Positions 7,356 to 16,266 of a stretch of DNA of 64,000 bases are shown piece by piece (within the stretch, counting starts at the first letter, position 1; the number at the start of each line of letters is the position of its first letter). Origin of the DNA: Rhodococcus sp. KBS0724 (lineage in GTDB: Bacteria; Actinomycetota; Actinomycetes; Mycobacteriales; Mycobacteriaceae); contig NZ_VCBX02000001.1 of the NCBI RefSeq assembly GCF_005938745.2, positions 434,001 to 498,000 on the forward strand, given 5' to 3'. A model generated the notes under the pieces. That model saw only the letters and a list, made by a program, of their open reading frames with translations. It ran no database searches and had not been told where the DNA came from. A program made the position numbers and the translations under genes.

Positions 7356-8564
7356 ATGAGTGATCGGATCACCTACGCGCGGGCTACCCACGGTGAAGAG
7401 GAAATCCAGGCAGTAGTCGACGTCTTGCGAAGCGGCCACCAGGGCTTGCGTATCGGCAAGAACGTCTTCGAGATGGAAGAACGCATTGCAGCCCTGGCGG
7501 GCAAGAAGTTCGGCGTCATGTGCAACTCGGGCTCCTCGGGTCTGTACTTGGCAGTCGAGCTGCTCGGACTCCCCGCCGGTAGCGAGGTCATCACATCGCC
7601 GTTGACGTTCTCCACCGACATCGCCCCGATCGTGCGAGCCGGCCTCGTGCCGGTGTTCGTGGACGTCGAACCCAACACCTTCAACGTCGACGTCACCAAG
7701 ATCGAGGCCATGGTCACCGAGAAGACCGGTGCCATCCTGATCCCGAACCTGGCAGGCAACTGCCCGGACTGGGATGTCATTCGTGACATCGCAGACCGCC
7801 ACGGACTCAAGGTGATCGAAGATTCGTGTGACGCGATCGGCGCCACGCTCCGCGGCACTCCGACGGGCTCGCGCGCGGACATCGTCGTCACCAGTTTTTC
7901 GATGGCACACATCATCACGTGTGCGGGAACCGGCGGGATGGTGTGCGTCGACGACGAAGCCAGCCGCGACAAGGCTCTGCTGCTCCGTCGCTGGGGCCGT
8001 CGTAGCGAGCCGAACCTGTTCGGCAGCAACAAGTCCGGCCGGGTCTTTCGTGAAGAACTCGACGGGGTCGACTACGACAACGATTTCATCTTCGAGCTCA
8101 TGTCGTGGAACTTCGAGCCCTCCGAGCTCGGCGCAGCCTACGGCGTCGTCCAGCTCGACAAGCTGGAAGACAACTACAAGACACGTAAGGCCACGTTTGC
8201 GGCCTTCACCGCGGCATACGGCGCGCACCCCGAATTCTTCACGACACCCGTGGAACTCGACGGGCTCGACACCGCCTGGCTGTGCTACCCGGTGATGATC
8301 AACGAAGACGCACCCTTCACGCGCAGCGACATGCAGGAAGCCATCGAGGCCGACGGCATCGACACACGAACCGTGTGGAGCGGCAACGTCACTCGTCACC
8401 CGATGATGAACAACATCGAGTACCGTCAGCCGGCCGAAGGACTGCCGGAAGCCGACGCGGTTTTCGCCCGCGGCATGACGCTCGGCATGAGCCATGGCCT
8501 GCGCGACGACGAAGTTGTTCGGATTGCGGAGAGCATCAATCGTTTTGCCTCGAAGTGGAAGTAG
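7356..8564 (+). CDS. DegT/DnrJ/EryC1 PLP-fold enzyme, ColD/RfbH-like (His in place of Lys)
   Basis: A 402-residue fold-type I PLP protein. The N-terminal core NSGSSGLYLAVELLG and the PLP-Asp motif KVIEDSCDAIGATL are intact. At the position that normally holds the Schiff-base lysine (SF..xK) the sequence reads TSFSMAHIITCAGTGG, so His185 replaces it. That substitution marks the 3-dehydratases ColD and RfbH/E1, as do RRWGRR and TRTVWSGNVTRHP. The cysteines that hold the [2Fe-2S] cluster of RfbH/E1 are absent, as in ColD. Such enzymes normally act on nucleotide sugars; finding one inside an acyl-CoA operon is unexpected and its substrate is unknown. AGGAACAC precedes ATG 7356. Confidence 0.8.
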   Translation: MSDRITYARATHGEEEIQAVVDVLRSGHQGLRIGKNVFEMEERIAALAGKKFGVMCNSGSSGLYLAVELLGLPAGSEVITSPLTFSTDIAPIVRAGLVPVFVDVEPNTFNVDVTKIEAMVTEKTGAILIPNLAGNCPDWDVIRDIADRHGLKVIEDSCDAIGATLRGTPTGSRADIVVTSFSMAHIITCAGTGGMVCVDDEASRDKALLLRRWGRRSEPNLFGSNKSGRVFREELDGVDYDNDFIFELMSWNFEPSELGAAYGVVQLDKLEDNYKTRKATFAAFTAAYGAHPEFFTTPVELDGLDTAWLCYPVMINEDAPFTRSDMQEAIEADGIDTRTVWSGNVTRHPMMNNIEYRQPAEGLPEADAVFARGMTLGMSHGLRDDEVVRIAESINRFASKWK

Positions 8565-8565
8565 C

Positions 8566-9420
8566 ATGACCGATCGCTTCGAAGGACGCCGAGCGCTTGT
8601 CACCGGTTCCAGCCGCGGAATCGGTGCAGGCGTTGCAGAGAGGCTGGCAGCGGAAGGCGCTGACGTCGCTCTCGTGGCCCGGACGCTCGGTGCACACGCA
8701 ACCCTGCCTGGCAGTCTCGAGGAAACGGCCGCTCGAATTGCGAAGTACGGAAACAAGGTCGAGATCATTGTTGCGGATCTGACGGACGAGCAGCAGCGCG
8801 ACACCGTTGTGCCGGCGGCAATCGAGAAGCTCGGCGGGACGATCGACATCCTGGTGAACAACGCGGCAGCAGCGATCTATCAACCGCTGTCGGATTACCC
8901 ACTGCGTCGGCGACGTCTGATGTTCGAGGCTAATGTCCACGCACCGCTGGATCTGATGCAAGCCGTGGTGCCGGGGATGGTGGCAAACGGATACGGCTGG
9001 ATCGTGAACGTGTCCAGTGGCACCGTCAAACCGTGGCAGGGCCCGCCGTTCACGTGGGTCGAACCGGGAACTGCCATGACCGTGTACGGCGCGTCCAAAG
9101 CAGCGCTCAACAGGATGAGCAATGGCATGGGCGTGGAACTCTACGGCCAGGGGGTGCGCGTCAACACGGTTCAACCGCGGGCAGCGGTGCTCAGTGAGGG
9201 CGCAAGAGTCCTGGTCGGTGAGACTATCCGGCCGGATCAGGTCGAATCTATGGAAGAAATGGTGGAAGCGGTCACCGCGCTGTGTGATTGCGACACCGAG
9301 TTCACTGCTCGCTCGTGCGTCAGCTTGAACCTGATCGACGAATGGGCCCTGACCGTGCGTGGTCTGGACGGCACAGCATTACCGGAGACAGCAGCATTAC
9401 GAACCGAGGAGTTGGCATGA
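8566..9420 (+). CDS. Short-chain dehydrogenase/reductase
   Basis: A 284-residue classical SDR. Start ATG 8566 lies one base after the previous stop. TGSSRGIG (residues 13-20) is the nucleotide-binding loop, NNAAA near 98-102, Ser about 149, and the catalytic Tyr174-x3-Lys178 (VYGASK). A loop with GSLEETAARI after strand beta-2 is shared with the SDR at 16267, so the two are paralogues within the operon. Likely 3-hydroxyacyl-CoA dehydrogenase or hydroxy-ring dehydrogenase; cofactor and substrate are not determined. It overlaps the thiolase gene by 4 bases. Confidence 0.85.
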   Translation: MTDRFEGRRALVTGSSRGIGAGVAERLAAEGADVALVARTLGAHATLPGSLEETAARIAKYGNKVEIIVADLTDEQQRDTVVPAAIEKLGGTIDILVNNAAAAIYQPLSDYPLRRRRLMFEANVHAPLDLMQAVVPGMVANGYGWIVNVSSGTVKPWQGPPFTWVEPGTAMTVYGASKAALNRMSNGMGVELYGQGVRVNTVQPRAAVLSEGARVLVGETIRPDQVESMEEMVEAVTALCDCDTEFTARSCVSLNLIDEWALTVRGLDGTALPETAALRTEELA

Positions 9421-10547
9421 AGCCCGTCATCGTGGACGCAGCACGAACGCCGTTCGGTAAGCGTGAGGGTTGGCTGTCCGGAGTCCATGCGGCCGAACTG
9501 TTGGGATATGCGCAGTCCGGTGTCCTGGATCGGGTGGGAGTCGATCCGAATGCGGTTGACCAGGTCATCGGCGGCTGTGTCACGCCGCTCGGCGAACAGT
9601 TCGGCAATATCGTTCGCACATCCTGGATGCATGCCGGCCTTCCCCTGAAGGCGGGTTGCACCACGATCGACGCTCAGTGCGGAACAGCGCAGCAGTCGGT
9701 GCAGTTGATGGCGGGTCAGATCGCCATCGGCGCCGTCGACGTGGGCGTTGCCTGCGGTGTGGAACTGATGTCGCGGGCACCGCTCACCTACAAGGTGGGT
9801 ACCGGCCTCGGAACGCCGCGGCCGGAGTCGTGGTCACTCGATACCGTCGATCAGTACACCGCAGCAGACCGTATTGCCGTCAAACGTGGTTTCAGCCGCG
9901 AGGATCTTGATGCCTTCGGGTTGCGCTCGCAGCAGCGGGCCGCGGCAGCGTGGGACGCCGGCCGATTCGACTCGCACATCATCGACGTGTCGACCCCGGA
10001 CTCGGATGTGGTGGTTCACCGAGATCAGGGACTTCGTGAGTCGAGCCTGGAAGGTCTCGCGAAACTGCGCACCGTTCAAGAGGGTGGACTACACACCGCT
10101 GGAACGTCTTCGCAGGTCTCGGACGGTGCGAGTGCGGCACTGCTGATGTCGGCAACTCGCGCTGAGGCGCTGGGCGTGCGCCCGCGGGCGCGGATTCTGG
10201 CGCAGTGCGTCATCGGCGGCGACACCGAGTTCATGCTCGACGGTCCCGTGGACGCAGCGTCCATCGTGTTGGAACGCACAGGCTTGACGATCGCCGATAT
10301 CGATCTCTTCGAGGTCAACGAAGCGTTTGCCTCCGTGCCCATGTCCTTTGCACAAGTACACGGCGTCGACCCCGACTTGCTGAACGTCAACGGTGGAGCC
10401 ATTGCGCTCGGTCACCCGGCCGGGGCAACCGGTATTCGTCTGCTGGCCAATGCGATCGACGAATTGGAACGACGCGACAAGTCCATCGCTCTCATTGCGA
10501 TCTGCGCGTCGGCCGCCACCACCTGCCTGATTCTCGAACGTATCTGA
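9417..10547 (+). CDS. Acetyl-CoA acetyltransferase (thiolase, FadA5/FadA6-like)
   Basis: A 376-residue degradative thiolase. The acylated nucleophile is Cys88 in IDAQCGTAQQS, the His of the ALGHPAGATG motif is in the C-terminal half, and the second catalytic Cys is in AICASAATTC near the end. The last motif departs from the usual C-x-G-G-G form, as in some steroid thiolases. It would perform the terminal thiolysis of the 3-ketoacyl-CoA produced by operon dehydrogenases. Start ATG 9417 overlaps the SDR stop; a longer reading upstream has no support. Confidence 0.88.
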   Translation: MKPVIVDAARTPFGKREGWLSGVHAAELLGYAQSGVLDRVGVDPNAVDQVIGGCVTPLGEQFGNIVRTSWMHAGLPLKAGCTTIDAQCGTAQQSVQLMAGQIAIGAVDVGVACGVELMSRAPLTYKVGTGLGTPRPESWSLDTVDQYTAADRIAVKRGFSREDLDAFGLRSQQRAAAAWDAGRFDSHIIDVSTPDSDVVVHRDQGLRESSLEGLAKLRTVQEGGLHTAGTSSQVSDGASAALLMSATRAEALGVRPRARILAQCVIGGDTEFMLDGPVDAASIVLERTGLTIADIDLFEVNEAFASVPMSFAQVHGVDPDLLNVNGGAIALGHPAGATGIRLLANAIDELERRDKSIALIAICASAATTCLILERI

Positions 10548-10582
10548 CGCCTAAGTAGAAACCGAAGATTGAGGAACCCGTC

Positions 10583-12790
10583 ATGGCACTGTCCCTGCTC
10601 GAAGACCACCGTGATCTCGCCGAAGCGGTAGCCGCATTTGCGGCCCGCAACAGCGGAATTTCTGATACCCGAGCCAATTTCGCGCGCTATGCCGCCGGTG
10701 AACAGCCGGATTCCTGGAAGGCGTTGGTCAGCCAGGGTTTGCATGCGGTGCATCTGCCGGAGGAATACGGTGGTGACGGCGCGGGGCTCGCAGAACTTGC
10801 GGTGGTAGTCGAGCAATTGGGAATGGCGCTCTATCCCGGATCGTATGTTCCGACTGTCGTCGCAGGCGGAATCCTGGCAACCGGTTCCGGCAGCGCGGCG
10901 GCAACGATGCTGGGCGAGTTGGGAAATGGTGCAACCGGTGCCGTCTGCAGCGGTTCGCTGGTTGCGGAGCGCTCGGCCGCCGGGTGGACTGTCAGTGGTA
11001 CAGCCGACCCCGCCCTGGGTCTGCCAGGTGCAGATGTTGTTCTCGTACAGGCTCGTAGCAGCGAAGGCCCACTGTGGTTTCGGCTTGCGCCGGCAGCCAC
11101 CGCGGCAGTCGCGGTCGAGGACGGAATCGACCTGACACGCTCCGTCGGCACGCTGACGCTGACCGAGCATCAGGTGCCGGACGCGGAGATCGTGGAATCT
11201 CTGTTGCCGCATCGGGTCGAGTTGATCGTCAATACCGTGTACGCCGCGGAGGCCAGTGGACTGGCCGCGTGGGCGCTGCGCACAGCGGTCGAGTACGTCA
11301 AGACTCGTGTTCAGTTCGGTAGCCCGGTCGGTAGCTTCCAGGCAGTGCAGCACAAAGCGGCCATGATGCTGGTTCGTTCCGAAATTGCTTGTGCAGCAGC
11401 ATGGGACGCAGCACGGTCCGAAGACCACGACGTAAATCAGCAGACGCTTGTTTCCGCCCAGGCGGCGCTGGCGGCATTGCCGATCGGGATCGAGAACGCG
11501 CTCGAATGTGTCACGCTGCTCGGCGGCGTCGGCTTCACCTGGGAGCACGACGCGCATCTGTACTGGCGTCGCGCACTCAGCATCGCGGCTGTGGTCGGAG
11601 CTGAGGAGAGGTGGGCACACACACTGGGTGAGCGCTCGGCGGACTCGGTTCGCGACTTCTCGTTCGTCGATCCCGACATGCTGCCGGAATTGCGGGCGGA
11701 AGTACGTCGGGTATTTGCCGACGTCGAACTGCTGCCGGACGACGGAACCACCAACGCGAGTTGGGCTCCGGCCAAGGGAAGTGCCAGGCGTGCTCGTTTT
11801 GCCGAGGCAAAACTGGTTGCCCCGCATTACCGCGAACCCTACGGTTTGGGCGCAGGTCCCCAGGAACAGGCAGTCATCGCCCACGAGTTCGCCACGCGTG
11901 GATGGGCGCAACCGTCCACAGTGATCGGCGAATGGGTGCTTCCGACAATTCTCGAGCACGGCAACGCCGAGCAGCAGGACAGGTTCGTCGATCCGACTCT
12001 GCGCGCAGACATCATCTGGTGCCAACTCTTCAGCGAGCCCGGAGCCGGCTCCGACCTGGCCGGACTGAGCACCAAGGCACGCAAGGTCGACGGCGGCTGG
12101 GTCATTTCAGGGCAGAAGGTATGGAACTCGGGTGCGCACGAGGCGGATTGGGGCGTCTGCCTCGCTCGTACCGACGCGGATGCTCCGAAACACCGCGGGT
12201 TGTCGTACTTCCTGGTCGACATGACATCGGCGGGCATCGACGTTCGGCCGCTCAAGCAGTCAACGGGTAAGTCGGAGTTCAACGAGGTGTTCCTGGACGA
12301 CGTGTTCGTCCCGGACGAGTGCCTGGTTGCCGAACCGGGACAGGGCTGGAAGCTTGCAGCGACCACACTGTCGAACGAACGTCTGAGCATGGGTTCCCAT
12401 CTGCATCACGGTTCGAGTGATCAGTTCCGCCAGGTTATCGCCGATGGCAGCCACGACTGCTCACGCGAGGATGCCGTGGAAGGGCTGGGACGCAGTATTT
12501 CTCGCGAACTGGCACTCTCCGCCATGAACTTGCGCGGTGTTTCTGCTCGGCTGGCCGGTCAAGAACCCGGAGCCGAGATCAGCGTCTCCAAGGTGTACAA
12601 CGCACTGGCCCAGCGCGAGGGTTCGCGAGATCTGCTCCGTCTGTTGGGACCACGTGCGGCAGTGGTCGATCCCCGCGCCGATTACGGCATCGACCACATC
12701 GGTCTGCCATCGATTCTGTTCGGCGGCGGAACCGTCGAAATTCAACTCAATGTCATCGCGCAGCGCGTTCTCGGCCTGCCGCGCTCTTAG
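10583..12790 (+). CDS. Fused (double) acyl-CoA dehydrogenase, FadE34-like
   Basis: A 735-residue protein made of two acyl-CoA dehydrogenase modules. The N-terminal half (to about residue 340) ends in LLGGVGFTWEHDAHLYWRRA, the second half begins near VAPHYREPYGLG and carries LFSEPGAGSDLAGL (FAD/substrate loop) and GGGTVEIQLNVIAQRVLG at its end. In FadE34-type enzymes the fusion replaces the alpha-beta pair of steroid dehydrogenases, one half contributing the catalytic base. GAGGAA lies before ATG 10583. A second fused enzyme is encoded at 19839-21986, so the pathway likely dehydrogenates more than one intermediate. Confidence 0.87.
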   Translation: MALSLLEDHRDLAEAVAAFAARNSGISDTRANFARYAAGEQPDSWKALVSQGLHAVHLPEEYGGDGAGLAELAVVVEQLGMALYPGSYVPTVVAGGILATGSGSAAATMLGELGNGATGAVCSGSLVAERSAAGWTVSGTADPALGLPGADVVLVQARSSEGPLWFRLAPAATAAVAVEDGIDLTRSVGTLTLTEHQVPDAEIVESLLPHRVELIVNTVYAAEASGLAAWALRTAVEYVKTRVQFGSPVGSFQAVQHKAAMMLVRSEIACAAAWDAARSEDHDVNQQTLVSAQAALAALPIGIENALECVTLLGGVGFTWEHDAHLYWRRALSIAAVVGAEERWAHTLGERSADSVRDFSFVDPDMLPELRAEVRRVFADVELLPDDGTTNASWAPAKGSARRARFAEAKLVAPHYREPYGLGAGPQEQAVIAHEFATRGWAQPSTVIGEWVLPTILEHGNAEQQDRFVDPTLRADIIWCQLFSEPGAGSDLAGLSTKARKVDGGWVISGQKVWNSGAHEADWGVCLARTDADAPKHRGLSYFLVDMTSAGIDVRPLKQSTGKSEFNEVFLDDVFVPDECLVAEPGQGWKLAATTLSNERLSMGSHLHHGSSDQFRQVIADGSHDCSREDAVEGLGRSISRELALSAMNLRGVSARLAGQEPGAEISVSKVYNALAQREGSRDLLRLLGPRAAVVDPRADYGIDHIGLPSILFGGGTVEIQLNVIAQRVLGLPRS

Positions 12791-12813
12791 CTTCCTTCTC
12801 GAGGAGTTTCACC

Positions 12814-14019
12814 ATGTACCTGGATTTGTCAGAGGAGTCGAAGACTCTGCGCAAGGAATTGCGCACGTACTTCGCGGAAATCATCAACGACGAGGATCGC
12901 CGCGCGCTGGTCGACCAGACCGAGGGCGGTCCCGTCTTCGATCGCATCCTGCGCCAGATGGGCAAGGACGGCTGGTTGGGCCTGGGGTGGCCGGAGGAAT
13001 TCGGCGGCCGGGGTGAGAACCCCGAAGCTCTGTACGTGTTCTACGACGAGGTGATTCGCGCCAATGCGCCGCTGTCACTGGTCACACTGAACACCGTTGG
13101 TCCCGCGCTGATCAAGCACGGAACGCAGGCGCAGAAGGACTTCTTCCTGCGTCCGATTCTGGCCGGCGAGTTGATCTTTGCCATCGGCTACACCGAGCCC
13201 AACGCCGGTACCGACCTCGCTGCTCTCGAAACGCGAGCTCGCATCGAGGGCGACGAGCTTGTCATCAACGGCAACAAGATCTTCACGAGCGCCGGCGTCT
13301 TTGCCGACTGGGTCTGGCTGGCCGTGCGCACCGATCCGGATGCACCGACGCATCAGGGCATTTCGGTGGTACTGGTACCGACTAGCGCACCCGGATTCTC
13401 CGTGACCGAAATTCACACCGTGGGCGGAATCAGCACCTCGGCAACCTATTACGAAGATGTGCGGGTGCCGCTCACCAACGTTGTCGGTGAACTCAATCAG
13501 GGTTGGAAGCTCATCACCAACCAGCTCAACCACGAGCGGGTTGCCTTGGCAGCCCGCGGTGGTATCGCCAACGAGCTCTTCGCCGAGGTGGTCGAGTGGG
13601 CAAAGGCAGAACCTGCCGGTGACGGCCACGTCTACGACATTCCGTGGGTTCGCGAGAAGCTCGCAGAGATCTACGCGCTGCTCAGTGCGGCCGATCTGAT
13701 GAACCTGCGACTGGTTGCCGACGTTGCCGCGAACACCCTGGGCGGCGGTGATTCCGCTGCCGCCAAGATCTTCGGCACCGAAGCCGTCGTGAACACGTAC
13801 GGAATGCTGCAGGAAGTGCTCGGTGCCAAGGGATTGTTGCGTCCGGGAACGCCAGGTGCGGTGCTCGAGGGCCGCGTCGAGAACCTGGGCCGACGCGCTC
13901 AGAACAACACCTTCGGTGGTGGCACCAACGAAGTCATGCGTGAAATTGTCGCAGCGAAGTGCCTGGGTATGGCGCTTGCTGCCCGCCGCCGGCCCGCTGC
14001 ACAGAACGAGAAGAGCTGA
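12814..14019 (+). CDS. Acyl-CoA dehydrogenase (FadE28-like subunit)
   Basis: A 401-residue acyl-CoA dehydrogenase. GWPEEFGGRG near residue 65, the FAD-contact loop AIGYTEPNAGTDLAAL, and the C-terminal NTFGGGTNEVMREIVA are the family landmarks. The next gene encodes a shorter dehydrogenase-like protein lacking the C-terminal FAD signature, one gene pair per heterotetramer as in FadE28-FadE29 (ChsE1-ChsE2) of cholesterol degradation. Start ATG follows CGAGGAG. Probable role: desaturation of a bulky acyl-CoA. Confidence 0.88.
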   Translation: MYLDLSEESKTLRKELRTYFAEIINDEDRRALVDQTEGGPVFDRILRQMGKDGWLGLGWPEEFGGRGENPEALYVFYDEVIRANAPLSLVTLNTVGPALIKHGTQAQKDFFLRPILAGELIFAIGYTEPNAGTDLAALETRARIEGDELVINGNKIFTSAGVFADWVWLAVRTDPDAPTHQGISVVLVPTSAPGFSVTEIHTVGGISTSATYYEDVRVPLTNVVGELNQGWKLITNQLNHERVALAARGGIANELFAEVVEWAKAEPAGDGHVYDIPWVREKLAEIYALLSAADLMNLRLVADVAANTLGGGDSAAAKIFGTEAVVNTYGMLQEVLGAKGLLRPGTPGAVLEGRVENLGRRAQNNTFGGGTNEVMREIVAAKCLGMALAARRRPAAQNEKS

Positions 14020-14020
14020 C

Positions 14021-15142
14021 ATGGAATTCGAATTCGACGACAACCTGTCCGCAGTGCGGGATCTGAGTGAATCGATCTTCGCTGCAAAATCCGGGGTCGA
14101 CCGACTACGTGAGGTCGAGAGCGCCGGCGGTTTCGACGCGGACTTGTGGAAGCTGTTGGCCGACTCCGATGTTCTCGGAATCGCCCTCCCCGAAGAGGTG
14201 GGTGGAGCAGGTCTCGGAATGCTCGGGCTCGCTGCCGTTCTCGAGCAGCAGGGCCGACGCGTCGCGCAGGTGCCGTTGTGGTCGGTCGTCGCGACAGCGG
14301 CGCTGCCGATAGCCGAGTTCGGCAGTGCGGAGCAGAAAGCGTCGTGGCTTCCCGGCCTGCTCGACGGTTCCGTGATTGTCGCGGGCGCATTCGACATCGG
14401 CCACGGAACCAACCTGCCCGTGCGGGCCGAGGCAACGGGTGACGGATGGACTCTGCGCGGAACCGTCGATTCGGTGTCCGCTGCTGATGTTGCCGACGCA
14501 CTGGTTGTTCCGGTGGCCATGCCGGACGGCGGAACGAACGTGATGATCGTCCCGACCGAACGACTCGTGCGCACCACCCTGAATGTGACGAACCGTGAAA
14601 GTAACAGCGCGGTGCAGTTCGACGGCGCTACCGTCAGTGCCGGGGACGTTCTGCCCGGCGACGGCACTGCCGTTTACGAGTGGACGCTGCGCCGAGCGCG
14701 GGTTGCTCTGGCAGCCTTGGCTGTTGGTGTGTGCGAAGAGGCGCTGGCCATGACAGCGAAGTACACGTCGGAGCGCATCCAGTTCGGTCGACCGATCTCC
14801 ACCAACCAGGCCGTCTCCGTCCGGGCCGCCGACGCGTATCTCGACACGGAGAGCATCCGGCTGACCACGCACCGTGCAGCCTGGCTGATGGACACCGGAG
14901 TGGAGAGCGAAGCGGAAGCCGCTGCGCTGGTTGCCAAGTGGTGGGCATCGCGCGGCGGACTTCGGGTAGTTCAGGCAACTCAGCATCTGCACGGCGGAAT
15001 CGGCGCAGATGTCGACTACCCGATCCATCGCTACTTCCTGTGGGGGCGTCAGATCGCCTTCTCTCTGGGGAGCGCAGGCACGATCGGGATGGAACTGGGC
15101 AATGTCCTGGAGAAGGGTGCTTCGATCGGCGCACCTGTATGA
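14021..15142 (+). CDS. Acyl-CoA dehydrogenase-like partner subunit (FadE29-like)
   Basis: A 373-residue acyl-CoA dehydrogenase homologue. ALPEEVGGAGLGMLGL is a normal N-domain motif, but the C-terminus reads QHLHGGIGADVDYPIHRYFLWGRQ rather than the GGT-E-I form, like the partner subunits of steroid dehydrogenase heterotetramers. It begins one base after the stop of the 12814 gene and overlaps the next gene by 4 bases. I infer a complex with the preceding protein. ATG 14021 is chosen over an upstream in-frame reading that runs inside the previous gene. Confidence 0.86.
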   Translation: MEFEFDDNLSAVRDLSESIFAAKSGVDRLREVESAGGFDADLWKLLADSDVLGIALPEEVGGAGLGMLGLAAVLEQQGRRVAQVPLWSVVATAALPIAEFGSAEQKASWLPGLLDGSVIVAGAFDIGHGTNLPVRAEATGDGWTLRGTVDSVSAADVADALVVPVAMPDGGTNVMIVPTERLVRTTLNVTNRESNSAVQFDGATVSAGDVLPGDGTAVYEWTLRRARVALAALAVGVCEEALAMTAKYTSERIQFGRPISTNQAVSVRAADAYLDTESIRLTTHRAAWLMDTGVESEAEAAALVAKWWASRGGLRVVQATQHLHGGIGADVDYPIHRYFLWGRQIAFSLGSAGTIGMELGNVLEKGASIGAPV

Positions 15143-16209
15143 GCATGCGGGAGAACCTGGCGGTGCGCGTGCTGCGCGCACCGCAGGGACTTCCACAGGC
15201 AGAGGACTTTTCGGTCGAGAAGGTTTCGGTTCGGCAGCCGCGAGACGGTGAAGTGCTGTTCCGGGCTTGCTACCTGGCTATCGACCCCAGCGCCCGTCGG
15301 CGGCTACCCGCCGCCGACGGGCGGCCTGGTCCGCTCGGCGCGGTGGCCGGGATCGGCGACATCGTGCTGGCGGGCGTGAGTCCGCCTCAGGCCGGACTCG
15401 ACGGTGCGTTGGTGGGTGAGGTTGTCGCGTCGCGTCACCCGGATTTTGCGCCGGGCGACTTGGTCCGTGGCGGAAATACGTGGCAGATTTTTCACACGGT
15501 TCGAGGCGAGTTTCTGGACTTGTTGGAGCCGCGTTCGGGATTTCGCTTGGAAGCGGAACTGGGGGTACTCGGTAGGCCGGGATTCGTGGCGTACTGCGGA
15601 CTGCACTTCGCGTCGACGCTCGAAGCCGGTATGACGGTGGTGATCTCGGCCGCCGGCGGCGCCGTCGGGATGGTGGCCGGACAACTGGCCGCGCTGGCCG
15701 GCGCTCGCGTCGTCGGAATAGCAAGTGGTGACAAGGTCGCCTATGTCGTGAACGAGCTCGGGTTTTCCGAGTGCATCGATCGGACGAACGAGACGATCGC
15801 GGCGGGATTGGCGAGGACCTGCCCGAATGGTGTCGACCTGTACTTCGACAACGTCGGCGGTGAGACGCTGGCCGCAGTGTTCGAGCAGCTCAACAACTTC
15901 GGGCAGGTTGTCGTGTGCGGCATGGCAAGTGAGTACAACGGTGCCGAAGCCGACTTCGGCCCACCACTGCGCCCCGTTCTTCGTAAACGCCTGAAAATTC
16001 AAGGCTTTGTGGTGTATGACCATTACGAGCATTATCCGCGCTACCGCGAGTGGGCAATCGAACAACTCGACGCACAGCGGTTGCGCTACCGCGAAGACGT
16101 CGTAGACGGGTTGGCAAATGCTCCGCAGGCGTTGGCCAACGTTCTGACGGGCCGCAGCCGTGGCCGTCAACTCGTGCAACTCGGTCCGGCGCCACACATT
16201 CTGCGGTAG
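15139..16209 (+). CDS. MDR-family NADP-dependent oxidoreductase (COG2130, curcumin/prostaglandin reductase type)
   Basis: A 356-residue zinc-free medium-chain reductase. The N-terminus has YLAIDPSARRR, the segment typical of the PTGR/curcumin reductase group, and the Rossmann fold begins VVISAAGGAVGMVAGQLAALAG with VVGIAS. NVGGETLAAVFEQLNNFGQVVVCGM is also family-typical. These enzymes reduce alpha,beta-unsaturated ketones or acyl-CoAs with NADPH, so a double-bond reductase for a ring or side-chain enone is plausible. The start overlaps the previous stop by 4 bases. Confidence 0.85.
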   Translation: MSMRENLAVRVLRAPQGLPQAEDFSVEKVSVRQPRDGEVLFRACYLAIDPSARRRLPAADGRPGPLGAVAGIGDIVLAGVSPPQAGLDGALVGEVVASRHPDFAPGDLVRGGNTWQIFHTVRGEFLDLLEPRSGFRLEAELGVLGRPGFVAYCGLHFASTLEAGMTVVISAAGGAVGMVAGQLAALAGARVVGIASGDKVAYVVNELGFSECIDRTNETIAAGLARTCPNGVDLYFDNVGGETLAAVFEQLNNFGQVVVCGMASEYNGAEADFGPPLRPVLRKRLKIQGFVVYDHYEHYPRYREWAIEQLDAQRLRYREDVVDGLANAPQALANVLTGRSRGRQLVQLGPAPHILR

Positions 16210-16229
16210 CGGCGCGTCAAGGAACCCAG

Positions 16230-16247
16230 CCCGACACGGTGGTCGGG
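16230..16247 (+). other. Small intra-operon hairpin
   Basis: CCCGAC, 6-base loop, GTCGGG in the only gap over 40 bases in this operon (16210-16266). Without a T tract it is more likely an mRNA-stability or partial-attenuation element than a full terminator; function unproven. Confidence 0.3.
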
Positions 16248-16266
16248 GAAATGGAAGGTGTATCGC

